Below are positions 51,296 to 60,610 of a DNA stretch of 64,000 nt, one piece after another. Within the stretch, counting starts at the first letter, position 1. Each line of letters opens with the position of its first letter. The notes beneath the pieces are model-generated. The model made no database searches and was not told the origin of the DNA. It saw nothing but the letters and a program-made list of their open reading frames with translations. Source of the DNA: Bradyrhizobium sp. CCBAU 51627 (GTDB taxonomy: Bacteria > Pseudomonadota > Alphaproteobacteria > Rhizobiales > Xanthobacteraceae); assembly GCF_028128765.1 (NCBI RefSeq), contig NZ_LBJG01000027.1, forward strand, positions 62,001-126,000, given 5' to 3'. The position numbers were made by a program, and so were the translations under genes.

Positions 51296-51781
51296 TTACG
51301 CCGCCTCGCCTTCTTCCTTGGCAGGGGCGAGGATCTTCACCGAACCACCGGCCTTCTCGACCGCTTCGATCGCGGACTTGGTGGCGCCGTGCACTTCGAT
51401 GTTCAGCTTGGCCTTGAGTTCCCCGCGGCCGAGCAGCCGCAGGCCGGCCTTGGCGCGGCGCAGCACGCCGGCCTTCACCAGGGCCTCGACGTTCACGACG
51501 CTGCCGGTATCGAGCTTCTTGGCATCGACGGCGTCCTGGAGACGGTCGAGATTGATCTCGGCGTACTCGACGCGGAAGATGTTGTTGAAGCCGCGCTTGG
51601 GCAGGCGGCGATGCATCGGCATCTGGCCGCCTTCGAAACCCTTGATGCGCACGCCCGAACGCGCGGTCTGGCCCTTGCCGCCGCGACCGGACTGCTTGCC
51701 CTTGCCCGAACCGATGCCGCGGCCGACGCGCATACGCTTCTTGCGCGAGCCGGCGTTGTCGGCGATATCGCTGAGCTTCAT
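51296..51781 (-). CDS. rplO: 50S ribosomal protein L15
   Basis: 161 residues. MKLSDIADNAGSRKKRMRVG, the Gly-rich GRGIGSGKGKQSGRGGKG and GFEGGQMPMHRRLPKRGFNN are typical. L15 is a late assembly protein of the large subunit. It ends EEGEAA. 48 bases after rpmD; the gap contains a perfect dyad. Confidence 0.98.
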   Translation of the reverse strand: MKLSDIADNAGSRKKRMRVGRGIGSGKGKQSGRGGKGQTARSGVRIKGFEGGQMPMHRRLPKRGFNNIFRVEYAEINLDRLQDAVDAKKLDTGSVVNVEALVKAGVLRRAKAGLRLLGRGELKAKLNIEVHGATKSAIEAVEKAGGSVKILAPAKEEGEAA

Positions 51782-51801
51782 CGCCCTGCTCCTTGTGTTT
51801 T

Positions 51802-51823
51802 GCGCATGATCTGGATCATGCGC
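51802..51823. repeat. Perfect 10-base dyad between rpmD and rplO
   Basis: GCGCATGATC, TG, GATCATGCGC. It resembles the inner GCATGATC/GATCATGC palindrome of the repeat at 49713-49816 and may be a small piece of that family. On the minus strand it is followed by AAAACAC, so it is not a canonical terminator. Confidence 0.6.
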
Positions 51824-51829
51824 GCAATT

Positions 51830-52036
51830 TTACTTCTCGTCGACGATGCGGACGAGATGGTGAACCTTCTCGATCATGCCGCGCACGGCCGGGGTGTCCG
51901 GCAGTTCGCTGGTGCGGCCGATCTTGTTGAGCTTGAGCCCGATCAGCGTCGAACGCTGCGAGTGGTGGCGGCGGATCGCGCTGCCGGTCTGCTCGAGCTT
52001 GATCGTCTTTGCGGACTTAGCGGCGTCCTTGGCCAT
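51830..52036 (-). CDS. rpmD: 50S ribosomal protein L30
   Basis: 68 residues. TIKLEQTGSAIRRHHSQRST and LIGLKLNKIGRTSELPDT are L30 sequences; the fold is a short alpha-beta protein binding 23S rRNA. Starts 25 bases after the rpsE stop. Confidence 0.97.
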   Translation of the reverse strand: MAKDAAKSAKTIKLEQTGSAIRRHHSQRSTLIGLKLNKIGRTSELPDTPAVRGMIEKVHHLVRIVDEK

Positions 52037-52061
52037 CGTGATCTACTCCGAAAAGCGTTGG

Positions 52062-52658
52062 TTAGTCCGCCGCCGCCTCGGCATCGCCGCCGACGCGACG
52101 ACCCTGGAGGGTGGACACCTTGATGTTGCGGCGCGCCGCGACCGAACGCGGGCTGTCCTGATGCTTGAGCGCATCGAAGGTCGCGCGAACCATGTTGTAT
52201 GGGTTCGACGAGCCGATCGACTTCGCCACCACGTCCTGGACGCCGAGCGTCTCGAACACGGCGCGCATCGGACCACCGGCGATGATGCCGGTACCGGCGG
52301 GAGCTGCACGCAGGTAGACACGGCCCGCGCCGTGACGGCCGGCGATGTCGTGGTGCAGGGTGCGGCCCTCGCGCAGCGATACGCGGGTCAGGTTGCGCTT
52401 GGCGGACTCGGTGGCCTTGCGGATCGCCTCAGGCACTTCGCGCGCCTTGCCGTGACCGAAGCCGGCGCGGCCCTTCTGATCGCCGATCACGACCAGCGCT
52501 GCGAAACCGAAGCGCTTGCCGCCCTTGACGACCTTGGCCACGCGATTGATGTGGACGAGCTTGTCGACGAACTCGCTGTCGCGCTCCTCGCGCTCCTTGC
52601 GTTCACGTCCGCCGCCGCGTTGATCGCGTCCACCACGTTGTTCGCGTTCAGCTGCCAT
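52062..52658 (-). CDS. rpsE: 30S ribosomal protein S5
   Basis: 198 residues. An Arg/Glu/Gly-rich N-terminal leader of ~25 residues (AAEREQRGGRDQRGGGRERK) precedes the S5 N domain (INRVAKVVKGGKRFGFAALV) and the C domain (GRVYLRAAPAGTGIIAGGPM). S5 controls decoding fidelity. Typical alphaproteobacterial length. Confidence 0.99.
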   Translation of the reverse strand: MAAEREQRGGRDQRGGGRERKEREERDSEFVDKLVHINRVAKVVKGGKRFGFAALVVIGDQKGRAGFGHGKAREVPEAIRKATESAKRNLTRVSLREGRTLHHDIAGRHGAGRVYLRAAPAGTGIIAGGPMRAVFETLGVQDVVAKSIGSSNPYNMVRATFDALKHQDSPRSVAARRNIKVSTLQGRRVGGDAEAAAD

Positions 52659-52705
52659 GGTTTTTCCAATCCTTCAGAGGCTTACGCCTCAATCCTCAAA
52701 TTCTG

Positions 52706-53068
52706 TTAGAAGCTCAGCCCGCTCTCACGTGCTGCGTCGGCGAGAGCCTTGACGCGCCCGTGGTAGAGGTAGCCGCCGCGATCGAACACGACTTCCTTGA
52801 CGCCCTTCTCGGCGGCACGCTCGGCCAGCAGCTTGCCGACCGCCTTCGCCGCATCGATGTCGGCGCCGGTCTTGCCGCCGTCGCGCATCACCTTCTCGAG
52901 CGACGAGGCGGAAGCCAGCGTCTCCCCCTTCAGGTCGTCGATGACCTGGGCATAGATGTGCTTGGACGAGCGGAACACCGACAGACGCGGGCGACCACCA
53001 CCGGAGCGGCGCAGCTTCAGCCGCACACTCCGCTTGCGCCGGGCATTCGTAACCTTGGCTTTGGACAT
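52706..53068 (-). CDS. rplR: 50S ribosomal protein L18
   Basis: 120 residues. RKRSVRLKLRRSGGGRPRLS and VFDRGGYLYHGRVKALADAA are diagnostic. It binds 5S rRNA with L5 and L25. Eleven bases after rplF. Confidence 0.98.
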   Translation of the reverse strand: MSKAKVTNARRKRSVRLKLRRSGGGRPRLSVFRSSKHIYAQVIDDLKGETLASASSLEKVMRDGGKTGADIDAAKAVGKLLAERAAEKGVKEVVFDRGGYLYHGRVKALADAARESGLSF

Positions 53069-53079
53069 GACCGGCTCCG

Positions 53080-53613
53080 TTACTTCTTCTTGCCTTCCTT
53101 GCGGAAGATGAATTCGCCCACATACTTCACGCCCTTGCCCTTGTAGGGCTCCGGCGGACGGTAGGCGCGGATCTCGGCGGCAACCTGGCCGACGCGCTGG
53201 ACGTCGCTGCCGGTGACCGTGATCTCGGTGGGCTTCGGCACGGTGATCGTGATCCCTTCCGGGATCGGGTAGATCACGTCGTGGCTGTAACCGAGCGCGA
53301 GTTGCAGGTTCTTGCCCTGCATCGCGGCGCGGTAACCGACGCCGGTGATTTCGAGCTTCTTCTCGAAGCCCTTGGTGACGCCTTCGACCAGATTCGCGAC
53401 CTGGGCGCGAGCGGTGCCGTACAGCGCCCGCGCGCGGTTGGTCTCGGCCCGCGGCTTGACCTTGATCTGGCCGCTCTCGAGCTTCACCTCGACGTCGTCA
53501 TGGACGACGAACTGAAGCTGGCCCTTCGGCCCCTTCATCTTGACGGTCTGCCCGTCAACGGTCGCGGTCACACCGGACGGCACCGCCACAGGCTTTTTGC
53601 CAACACGTGACAT
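53080..53613 (-). CDS. rplF: 50S ribosomal protein L6
   Basis: 177 residues, two similar RRM-like halves. MSRVGKKPVAVPSGVTATVD and the C-terminal EIRAYRPPEPYKGKGVKYVG identify L6, which sits near the factor-binding site. Sixteen bases after rpsH. Confidence 0.99.
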   Translation of the reverse strand: MSRVGKKPVAVPSGVTATVDGQTVKMKGPKGQLQFVVHDDVEVKLESGQIKVKPRAETNRARALYGTARAQVANLVEGVTKGFEKKLEITGVGYRAAMQGKNLQLALGYSHDVIYPIPEGITITVPKPTEITVTGSDVQRVGQVAAEIRAYRPPEPYKGKGVKYVGEFIFRKEGKKK

Positions 53614-53629
53614 GGATCAAAAATCCTTC

Positions 53630-54028
53630 TCAGAACACCGTGAAGAGGACTTCGCCGCCCACGTTCGCTTCGCGCGCACTGTGGTCGGCCATGATCCCCT
53701 TCGGCGTCGACAACACCGAAATGCCGAGTCCGTTATTGACCCGCGGCAGGTTCTTCACCGAGGCGTAAACACGACGCCCGGGCTTGGAGACACGTTCGAT
53801 CTCGCGGATGACGGGCTCGCCGTCGAAATACTTCAGCTCGATCTCGATCTCGCTGCGGCCCGAGGAATGCTCGAGCGTCGCGTAACCGCGGATGTAGCCC
53901 TCGCTCTTGAGCACTTCGAGGACGTTCTCGCGCATCTTCGAGCCCGGCGTGGAGACCTTGCTCTTGGAACGCATCTGCGCGTTGCGGATGCGGGTGATCA
54001 GATCGCTGATTGGATCGTGCGTAGACAT
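53630..54028 (-). CDS. rpsH: 30S ribosomal protein S8
   Basis: 132 residues. DPISDLITRIRNAQMRSKSK and GLGISVLSTPKGIMADHSAR are S8 signatures. S8 binds helix 21 of 16S rRNA and, in enterobacteria, represses the spc operon at rplE; no matching leader was checked here. Confidence 0.99.
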   Translation of the reverse strand: MSTHDPISDLITRIRNAQMRSKSKVSTPGSKMRENVLEVLKSEGYIRGYATLEHSSGRSEIEIELKYFDGEPVIREIERVSKPGRRVYASVKNLPRVNNGLGISVLSTPKGIMADHSAREANVGGEVLFTVF

Positions 54029-54042
54029 CTAAACGACCCTCC

Positions 54043-54348
54043 TTACCAGCTCGACTTCACGAGGCCCGGGACCATGCCCCTGGAGCCAAGGTCGCGCAGT
54101 GCGATACGGGACAGCTTGTTCTTGCGGTAGTTCGAGCGCGGACGGCCCGACAGCTCGCAACGCATGCGGATGCGGGTCGCCGACGAATTGCGCGGCATCT
54201 CCGCAAGCTTCAGGGTGGCGGCGAACCGCTCCTCCATCGGCAGCGTCTTGTCGGCGATGATCGCCTTCAACCGCTCGCGCTTCGGGGCGGCGTTCTTCAC
54301 CATCCGCTTGCGCCGGTTGTTCTTCTCGACTGAACTCTTCTTTGCCAT
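54043..54348 (-). CDS. rpsN: 30S ribosomal protein S14 (long, zinc-free form)
   Basis: 101 residues. Only one Cys (RMRCELSGRPRSNYRKNKLS), so it is the C-minus form that needs no zinc. The C-terminus SRIALRDLGSRGMVPGLVKS is invariant. Fourteen bases upstream of rpsH. Confidence 0.99.
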   Translation of the reverse strand: MAKKSSVEKNNRRKRMVKNAAPKRERLKAIIADKTLPMEERFAATLKLAEMPRNSSATRIRMRCELSGRPRSNYRKNKLSRIALRDLGSRGMVPGLVKSSW

Positions 54349-54394
54349 GCTTGGCTCCTGGGTATCCGCGTTTGAGAGGCTTTAGGTCAGCGTC

Positions 54395-54952
54395 TCACTG
54401 CCGGAACGGGAAATTGAAAGCGGTCAACAAGGCCCTCGCCTCTTCGTCGGTCTTGGCCGTGGTGCAGACGGTGATGTCCATACCGCGGGCTTCCGTGACC
54501 TTGTCGAAGTCGATCTCGGGGAAAATGATGTGCTCCTTGATGCCGAGCGAGTAGTTGCCGCGGCCGTCAAAGCTCTTCGGGTTCAGGCCGCGGAAGTCGC
54601 GGACGCGCGGCAGCGCGACGTTGACCAGGCGATCGATGAACTCGTACATGCGGGCCTTGCGCAGCGTGACCTTGCAGCCGATCGGCTGGTTCTCACGCAG
54701 CTTGAAGGTCGCGATCGCGATACGCGAATAGGTCACGATCGCCTTCTGGCCGGCGATCTGAGTGAGCTCGGCAGCTGCGGTCTCGGCCTTCTTGCGGTCG
54801 TTGACGGAATCGCCGACGCCCATGTTCAGCACGACCTTGTCCAGGCGCGGAACCTGCATCACGTTCTGATAACCGAACTTCTCGGTCATCGCCGTGCGGA
54901 TCTTCGCGTCGTATTCCGCGCGCAGGCGCGGGGTGTAAGCGGCCTCAGCCAT
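54395..54952 (-). CDS. rplE: 50S ribosomal protein L5
   Basis: 185 residues from the ATG at 54952. VPRLDKVVLNMGVGDSVNDR and FPEIDFDKVTEARGMDITVC identify L5, which binds 5S rRNA. The ATG lies within the end of rplX (8-base overlap), so translation is coupled; the frame open to 55048 lies in rplX and is not used. Confidence 0.99.
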   Translation of the reverse strand: MAEAAYTPRLRAEYDAKIRTAMTEKFGYQNVMQVPRLDKVVLNMGVGDSVNDRKKAETAAAELTQIAGQKAIVTYSRIAIATFKLRENQPIGCKVTLRKARMYEFIDRLVNVALPRVRDFRGLNPKSFDGRGNYSLGIKEHIIFPEIDFDKVTEARGMDITVCTTAKTDEEARALLTAFNFPFRQ

Positions 54953-55259
54953 CGATCTCAGCTCCCGAGCTCTTGGCGATGCGAACCTTCTTGCCGTCCG
55001 CCAGAATCTTGAATCCGATGCGGGTCGGCTTTCCGTCCTTGCCGACATACGCGATGTTGGACAGTTGGATCGGCGCCTCTTTCGAGATGATGCCGCCCTC
55101 CTGGGCCTGCGTCTGCTTCTGGTGACGCTTGACCATGTTGATGCCGCGCACCAGCGCCGTGCCGGCGTCGGGGCGGACTTCGAACACTTCGCCGGTACGG
55201 CCCTTGTCGCGGCCGGTCAGCACGACGACCTTGTCGCCCTTGCGGATCTTCGCAGCCAT
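54945..55259 (-). CDS. rplX: 50S ribosomal protein L24
   Basis: 104 residues from the ATG at 55259, whose A is shared with the rplN stop. KIRKGDKVVVLTGRDKGRTG is the KOW motif, and GINMVKRHQKQTQAQEGGII the conserved loop. L24 starts large-subunit assembly. Confidence 0.99.
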   Translation of the reverse strand: MAAKIRKGDKVVVLTGRDKGRTGEVFEVRPDAGTALVRGINMVKRHQKQTQAQEGGIISKEAPIQLSNIAYVGKDGKPTRIGFKILADGKKVRIAKSSGAEIDG

Positions 55260-55627
55260 CACAGCACCTCCGGCGCGAGCGAGATGATCTTCATGTGGTT
55301 CTTCGCGCGCAGCTCGCGCGGAACGGGCCCGAAGATACGGGTGCCGACCGGCTCGGACTGGTTGTTGATCAGAACGGCGGCGTTGCGGTCGAAGCGGATG
55401 ACCGAACCGTCGGCACGGCGGATATCCTTGCGGACACGCACCACGACGGCCTTCATCACGTCGCCCTTCTTCACCTTGCCACGCGGAATGGCTTCCTTGA
55501 TCGAGACGACAATGATGTCGCCGATCGTGGCGTAGCGGCGCTTGGAGCCTCCGAGCACCTTGATACACATGACACGGCGTGCGCCAGAATTGTCGGCCAC
55601 GTCGAGGTTGGTCTGCATCTGAATCAT
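55259..55627 (-). CDS. rplN: 50S ribosomal protein L14
   Basis: 122 residues. MIQMQTNLDVADNSGARRVM and the C-terminal FGPVPRELRAKNHMKIISLA are diagnostic. It overlaps rplX by one base. The 96-base gap to rpsQ upstream is longer than in many relatives. Confidence 0.99.
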   Translation of the reverse strand: MIQMQTNLDVADNSGARRVMCIKVLGGSKRRYATIGDIIVVSIKEAIPRGKVKKGDVMKAVVVRVRKDIRRADGSVIRFDRNAAVLINNQSEPVGTRIFGPVPRELRAKNHMKIISLAPEVL

Positions 55628-55723
55628 TGATGCACCTCGTCCTCTTTCTCTTTGCGCCAGCCTAGCCGGCGCTCAACATTTCCCTGAAGTCAGTCGGCCA
55701 AATGAACGGCCGAGACCAACAGA

Positions 55724-55972
55724 TCAGGCGCTTTTCTTGTGTTCGCCCCGGATCACGATCCAGCACTTCAACTTCGAAATCGGCTTGGTCTCTTCGATCC
55801 AGACCATGTCGCCCGGCTTGAACTCGTTGTTCTCGTCGTGCGCGTGGTAATTCTTCGAACGGCGGATCGTCTTCTTGTAGATCGGATGCGTGAAGCGGCG
55901 ATCGACGCGCACCACGACGGTCTTGGCAGTCTTGTCGCTGACGACCACGCCTTGCAAAGTACGTTTCGGCAT
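55724..55972 (-). CDS. rpsQ: 30S ribosomal protein S17
   Basis: 82 residues from the ATG at 55972 (MPKRTLQGVVVSDKTAKTVV). An OB fold with FTHPIYKKTIRRSKNYHAHD is typical of S17. The longer frame to 56089 lies in rpmC. Thirteen bases after rpmC. Confidence 0.98.
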   Translation of the reverse strand: MPKRTLQGVVVSDKTAKTVVVRVDRRFTHPIYKKTIRRSKNYHAHDENNEFKPGDMVWIEETKPISKLKCWIVIRGEHKKSA

Positions 55973-55985
55973 ATCCGTTAGCCCC

Positions 55986-56198
55986 TTACTTCTTCTTCGC
56001 GCGCTGCTGCGCAGCGACAGTCTTGATCCGGGCGATGTCGCGGCGAGCCTCGCGCAGGCGCGAGGTGTTCTCGAGCTGACCGGTCGCACGCTGGAAGCGC
56101 AGGTTGAAGCGCTCCTTCTTCAGGTTCAGGACGGCATCATCCTGCTGGTCGGGGCTCATCGCGCGGATGTCTTCGATCTTCATCTGGGCCATGGCCAT
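55986..56198 (-). CDS. rpmC: 50S ribosomal protein L29
   Basis: 70 residues of two long helices (MKIEDIRAMSPDQQDDAVLN; NLRFQRATGQLENTSRLREA). Three possible ATG codons lie at the start (Met1, 3, 6); Met1 overlaps the rplP TAA by one base. L29 sits at the exit tunnel. Confidence 0.98.
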   Translation of the reverse strand: MAMAQMKIEDIRAMSPDQQDDAVLNLKKERFNLRFQRATGQLENTSRLREARRDIARIKTVAAQQRAKKK

Positions 56199-56611
56199 TA
56201 CTCCGCAATGCGCTCGACGAAGCGCGTCTTGATCGGCAGCTTGGCGGCCGCCAGGGTCAGCGCTTCACGCGCCGTCTGGGTGTTGACGCCGTCGATCTCG
56301 AACAGCACCCGGCCCGGCTTGACGCGGGCGACCCACAATTCCGGCGAACCCTTGCCGGAGCCCATGCGGACTTCGGCCGGCTTCTTCGACACTGGAACGT
56401 CGGGGAACACGCGGATCCAGACGCGGCCGGCACGCTTCATGTGGCGGGTCAGCGCGCGGCGGGCGGCTTCGATCTGGCGCGCGGTGACGCGCTCAGGCTC
56501 GGTCGCCTTCAGGCCGAACTGGCCGAACGCCAACGTCGCGCCCGAAGACGCGACGCCGTGGATGCGGCCCTTATGCGCCTTCCGGAACTTCGTTTTCTTA
56601 GGTTGCATCAT
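56198..56611 (-). CDS. rplP: 50S ribosomal protein L16
   Basis: 137 residues. MMQPKKTKFRKAHKGRIHGV and RVWIRVFPDVPVSKKPAEVR are invariant. L16 helps position tRNA in the A site. Two adjacent ATG codons are present. One-base overlap with rpmC. Confidence 0.99.
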   Translation of the reverse strand: MMQPKKTKFRKAHKGRIHGVASSGATLAFGQFGLKATEPERVTARQIEAARRALTRHMKRAGRVWIRVFPDVPVSKKPAEVRMGSGKGSPELWVARVKPGRVLFEIDGVNTQTAREALTLAAAKLPIKTRFVERIAE

Positions 56612-56641
56612 GGCTTTAAGCCCTCAAATTCCTGTGCTGGC

Positions 56642-57367
<726 letters not shown>

Positions 57368-57385
57368 CGTGTTCTCCTGCGTCCC

Positions 57386-57772
57386 TTAAGCCGCTGCTTC
57401 GGCTTCGACCTGACGAACGATGATCGTCAGCTGCGAAAATGGTTTGTAGACACGGCCCGAACGACCACGGCCGCGAGCGGCAAAGCGCTTCATCACCAGG
57501 CCGTTGCCGACGAAGGCCTGCGCCACGACGAGATCGTCGACGTCGAGGTCGTGGTTGTTTTCGGCGTTGGCGATAGCCGATTCCAGGCACTTCTTCACGT
57601 CGACCGCGATCCGCTTGCGCGAAAACTGCAGGTCGGCGAGCGCAGCAGAAGCCTTCCGGCCGCGAATGAGCTGGGCGACCAGGTTGAGCTTCTGCGGGCT
57701 CACCCGCAGCATCCGGGCGACCGCCTTGGCCTCGTTCTCGGCGAGGCTCCGTTCGCGCTTAGGTTTGCTCAT
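57386..57772 (-). CDS. rplV: 50S ribosomal protein L22
   Basis: 128 residues from the ATG at 57772. VSPQKLNLVAQLIRGRKASA and RFAARGRGRSGRVYKPFSQL are L22 sequences; the beta hairpin lines the exit tunnel near the macrolide site. Ten bases after rpsS. Confidence 0.99.
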   Translation of the reverse strand: MSKPKRERSLAENEAKAVARMLRVSPQKLNLVAQLIRGRKASAALADLQFSRKRIAVDVKKCLESAIANAENNHDLDVDDLVVAQAFVGNGLVMKRFAARGRGRSGRVYKPFSQLTIIVRQVEAEAAA

Positions 57773-57782
57773 CGTTTGATCC

Positions 57783-58061
57783 TCAAGCCTTCTTGGCTTT
57801 CTTGTCGCCGGAGTGGCCATGGAAGGTCCGGGTCGGCGAGAACTCGCCGAACTTGTGACCGACCATTTCCTCGTTGACGGCCACCGGCACGTGCTTCTGA
57901 CCGTTGTAGACGCCGAAGGTCAGGCCGACGAACTGCGGCAGGATCGTCGAGCGACGGCTCCAGATCTTGATGACGTCGTGACGGCCGGACGCGCGCGCGG
58001 CATCTGCCTTCTTGAGCAGAGAACCCTCGACGAACGGGCCTTTCCAGACTGAACGAACCAT
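57783..58061 (-). CDS. rpsS: 30S ribosomal protein S19
   Basis: 92 residues. MVRSVWKGPFVEGSLLKKAD and VGHKFGEFSPTRTFHGHSGD are diagnostic. S19 forms the head of the small subunit with S13. Twelve bases after rplB. Confidence 0.99.
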   Translation of the reverse strand: MVRSVWKGPFVEGSLLKKADAARASGRHDVIKIWSRRSTILPQFVGLTFGVYNGQKHVPVAVNEEMVGHKFGEFSPTRTFHGHSGDKKAKKA

Positions 58062-58073
58062 GTCCGTCGTTCC

Positions 58074-58907
58074 TTACTTCTTCCGCTTGTGGCGGCTTAG
58101 GAGAATGAATTTGTTGGTCGACTTGTTGGTGCGGGTCTTCTTGCCCTTGGTCGGCTTGCCCCACGGGGTGACCGGGTGGCGACCGCCCGAGGTGCGACCT
58201 TCACCACCGCCGTGCGGATGGTCGATCGGGTTCATGGCAACACCGCGGTTGTGCGGGCGACGGCCCATCCAACGCTTGCGACCGGCCTTGCCGATCGAGG
58301 TGTTCATGTGGTCCGGGTTCGACACCGCACCGATCGTGCCGCGGCAACGGCCGTGCACCAGGCGCTGCTCACCCGAGTTCAGGCGGATGATCACGTAGTC
58401 CTGGTCGCGACCGACGAGCTGGGCGTAGGTGCCGGCGGAACGGGCGAGCTGGCCGCCCTTCCCGATCTTGACCTCGATGTTGTGGATGATCGTGCCGACC
58501 GGCATGTTGCCGAGCGGCATGACGTTGCCCGGCTTCACGTCGACGTAGTTGCCGGCGACGATGGTGTCACCCACGGCCAGGCGCTGCGGCGCCAGGATGT
58601 AGGCCTGCTCGCCGTCCTGATACTTGATCAGGGCGATGAAGCCGGTGCGGTTCGGATCGTATTCCAGCCGCTCGACGGTCGCGGGAACGTCGATCTTCTC
58701 GCGCTTGAAGTCGACGGTGCGCAGCGTCTGCTTATGACCGCCGCCGCGGAAGCGAACGGTGATCCTGCCGGTGTTGTTGCGGCCGCCCGAGGACTTCTTG
58801 CCTTCGGTGAGCGCCTTGACCGGCTTGCCCTTGTAGAGGGCCGAACGATCGACCATGACCAGCTGGCGCTGGCCGGGCGTCGTGGGATTGAATGTCTTCA
58901 GTGCCAT
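58074..58907 (-). CDS. rplB: 50S ribosomal protein L2
   Basis: 277 residues. MALKTFNPTTPGQRQLVMVD and the C-terminal NPIDHPHGGGEGRTSGGRHP, including the His needed for peptidyl transfer, mark L2. Twelve bases after rplW. Confidence 0.99.
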   Translation of the reverse strand: MALKTFNPTTPGQRQLVMVDRSALYKGKPVKALTEGKKSSGGRNNTGRITVRFRGGGHKQTLRTVDFKREKIDVPATVERLEYDPNRTGFIALIKYQDGEQAYILAPQRLAVGDTIVAGNYVDVKPGNVMPLGNMPVGTIIHNIEVKIGKGGQLARSAGTYAQLVGRDQDYVIIRLNSGEQRLVHGRCRGTIGAVSNPDHMNTSIGKAGRKRWMGRRPHNRGVAMNPIDHPHGGGEGRTSGGRHPVTPWGKPTKGKKTRTNKSTNKFILLSRHKRKK

Positions 58908-58919
58908 CGTCGTACGACC

Positions 58920-59222
58920 TTACAGACCGGTGGTGACGTCGATCCGGTGACCCTCTTCGAGGGTCACGATCGCGCGCTTGGTGTTCGACTGCGAACCGAG
59001 ATTGCCGCGGAAAACCTTGACCTTGCCCTTGCGGACCAGCGTGTTGACGCTCTTGACCTTGACGTCGAAGAGCTTCTCGATCGCTTCCTTGATCTGCGGC
59101 TTGGTCGCCTTGGCGGCCACCTTGAACAGGACCTTGTTGTGCTCGGACGCCAGCGTCGCCTTTTCGGTGACGACCGGAGCGACAATCACGTCGTAATGCC
59201 GAGCCTCGATGTTCTTCGTCAT
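58920..59222 (-). CDS. rplW: 50S ribosomal protein L23
   Basis: 100 residues. HYDVIVAPVVTEKATLASEH and FDVKVKSVNTLVRKGKVKVF are L23 sequences. It docks trigger factor and SRP at the tunnel exit. Four-base overlap (ATGA) with the rplD stop. Confidence 0.99.
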   Translation of the reverse strand: MTKNIEARHYDVIVAPVVTEKATLASEHNKVLFKVAAKATKPQIKEAIEKLFDVKVKSVNTLVRKGKVKVFRGNLGSQSNTKRAIVTLEEGHRIDVTTGL

Positions 59223-59839
59223 TTGAAGCGCGCCTCCAGCGCATCGATGGCGGCCTTGGTCAGAACGAGCTTCTGACGGCGCAGGATGTCATAGACGTTG
59301 ATACCCTGGATCGGCAGCACGTCCATGTTCGGGATGTTACGGGCCGCAGCGGCAAAGCCGTTGTTGAGCTCGGCGCCGTCAATGATCAGCGCATTCGTCA
59401 GGCCGAGACCCGAGAAGTGACCAAGCAGCGCCTTGGTCTTGGCGGCTTCCAGCGCCGCCTTCTCGATCACGAGCAGATCGCCGTCCTTGGCCTTGGCCGA
59501 GAGAGCGTGCTTGAGAGCGAGCGCGCGGACCTTCTTCGGCAGGTCGGTGGCATGCGAACGCACCACCGGACCGAAGGCGCGACCGCCGCCGCGGAACTGC
59601 GGCACGCGGGCCGAGCCGTGACGAGCACCGCCGGTGCCCTTCTGCTTGTACATCTTCTTGCCGGTGCGCCAGATCTCGGCGCGGCCCTTGGCCTTGTGGG
59701 TACCGGCCTGGCGTTTGTTGAGCTGCCACTGCACGCAACGTGCAATGATGTCCTGGCGCGGCTCGAGACCGAAAATGGCGTCGGACAGCTGGACCGAGCC
59801 GGCTTCCTTACCCTCGAGGGTGGTGACCTTCAGTTCCAT
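59219..59839 (-). CDS. rplD: 50S ribosomal protein L4
   Basis: 206 residues from the ATG at 59839. MELKVTTLEGKEAGSVQLSD, the tunnel loop KGTGGARHGSARVPQFRGGG and NLLxxD-like MDVLPIQGINVYDILRRQ identify L4. In E. coli L4 also represses the S10 operon; an equivalent leader was not recognised here. One base after rplC. Confidence 0.99.
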   Translation of the reverse strand: MELKVTTLEGKEAGSVQLSDAIFGLEPRQDIIARCVQWQLNKRQAGTHKAKGRAEIWRTGKKMYKQKGTGGARHGSARVPQFRGGGRAFGPVVRSHATDLPKKVRALALKHALSAKAKDGDLLVIEKAALEAAKTKALLGHFSGLGLTNALIIDGAELNNGFAAAARNIPNMDVLPIQGINVYDILRRQKLVLTKAAIDALEARFK

Positions 59840-59840
59840 C

Positions 59841-60557
59841 TCACGCACCCCCTTGCTGGGCCGCAGCCTCGGCTTCGCCGCCCGCAACCTTGAACTTGCC
59901 GGGCTTCGGAGCTTCCTTCGGCAGCGGCTTCTTGACGGCGTCGCGCACGCGAATCCAGCCGCCCTTGGAGCCGGGAACGGCGCCTTCGACGAGGATCAGG
60001 CCGCGCTCGACATCGGTCTGGACGACGCGAAGGTTGAGCGTGGTGATGCGATCGACACCCATGTGGCCGGGCATCTTCTTGTTCTTCCAGGTCTTGCCGG
60101 GGTCCTGACGACCACCGGTCGAACCGATCGAACGGTGCGAGATCGACACACCGTGCGTGGCGCGCAGACCGCCGAAGTTCCAGCGCTTCATGCCGCCGGC
60201 GAAGCCCTTACCGACCGAGGTGCCGGTGACGTCGACGAACTGGCCGACCACGAAGTGATCGGCGAGGATCTCGGCGCCGACGGGGATCATGGCATCCGCG
60301 GAGACGCGGAATTCCTCGACCTGCCGCTTCGGTTCGACCTTGGCGACCGCGAACTGGCCGCGCTCCGCCTTGGGCATGTACACGGTCTTGCGGCTGCCAG
60401 AACCAAGCTGGAGCGCGACATAACCGTTCTTCTCTTCAGTGCGGTGGCCTACGACCTGGCAATTGCCGAGCTTCAGCACGGTCACGGGGATATGTTCGCC
60501 GGCCTCTGTAAAGACCCGCGTCATCCCGACCTTTTGTGCGATCACTCCGGAGCGCAT
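59841..60557 (-). CDS. rplC: 50S ribosomal protein L3
   Basis: 238 residues. MRSGVIAQKVGMTRVFTEAG, KGFAGGMKRWNFGGLRATHG and RQDPGKTWKNKKMPGHMG are invariant. The C-terminal Lys/Ala/Glu tail (GGEAEAAAQQGGA) is variable. Likely the second gene of the S10 operon. The 53-base gap to rpsJ has no hairpin that I can see. Confidence 0.99.
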   Translation of the reverse strand: MRSGVIAQKVGMTRVFTEAGEHIPVTVLKLGNCQVVGHRTEEKNGYVALQLGSGSRKTVYMPKAERGQFAVAKVEPKRQVEEFRVSADAMIPVGAEILADHFVVGQFVDVTGTSVGKGFAGGMKRWNFGGLRATHGVSISHRSIGSTGGRQDPGKTWKNKKMPGHMGVDRITTLNLRVVQTDVERGLILVEGAVPGSKGGWIRVRDAVKKPLPKEAPKPGKFKVAGGEAEAAAQQGGA

Positions 60558-60610
60558 CGGCGTGCTTCCTGTTCTTTCTGTCCGCTAGGTGCGAACGTGA
60601 TCCAAAAATC

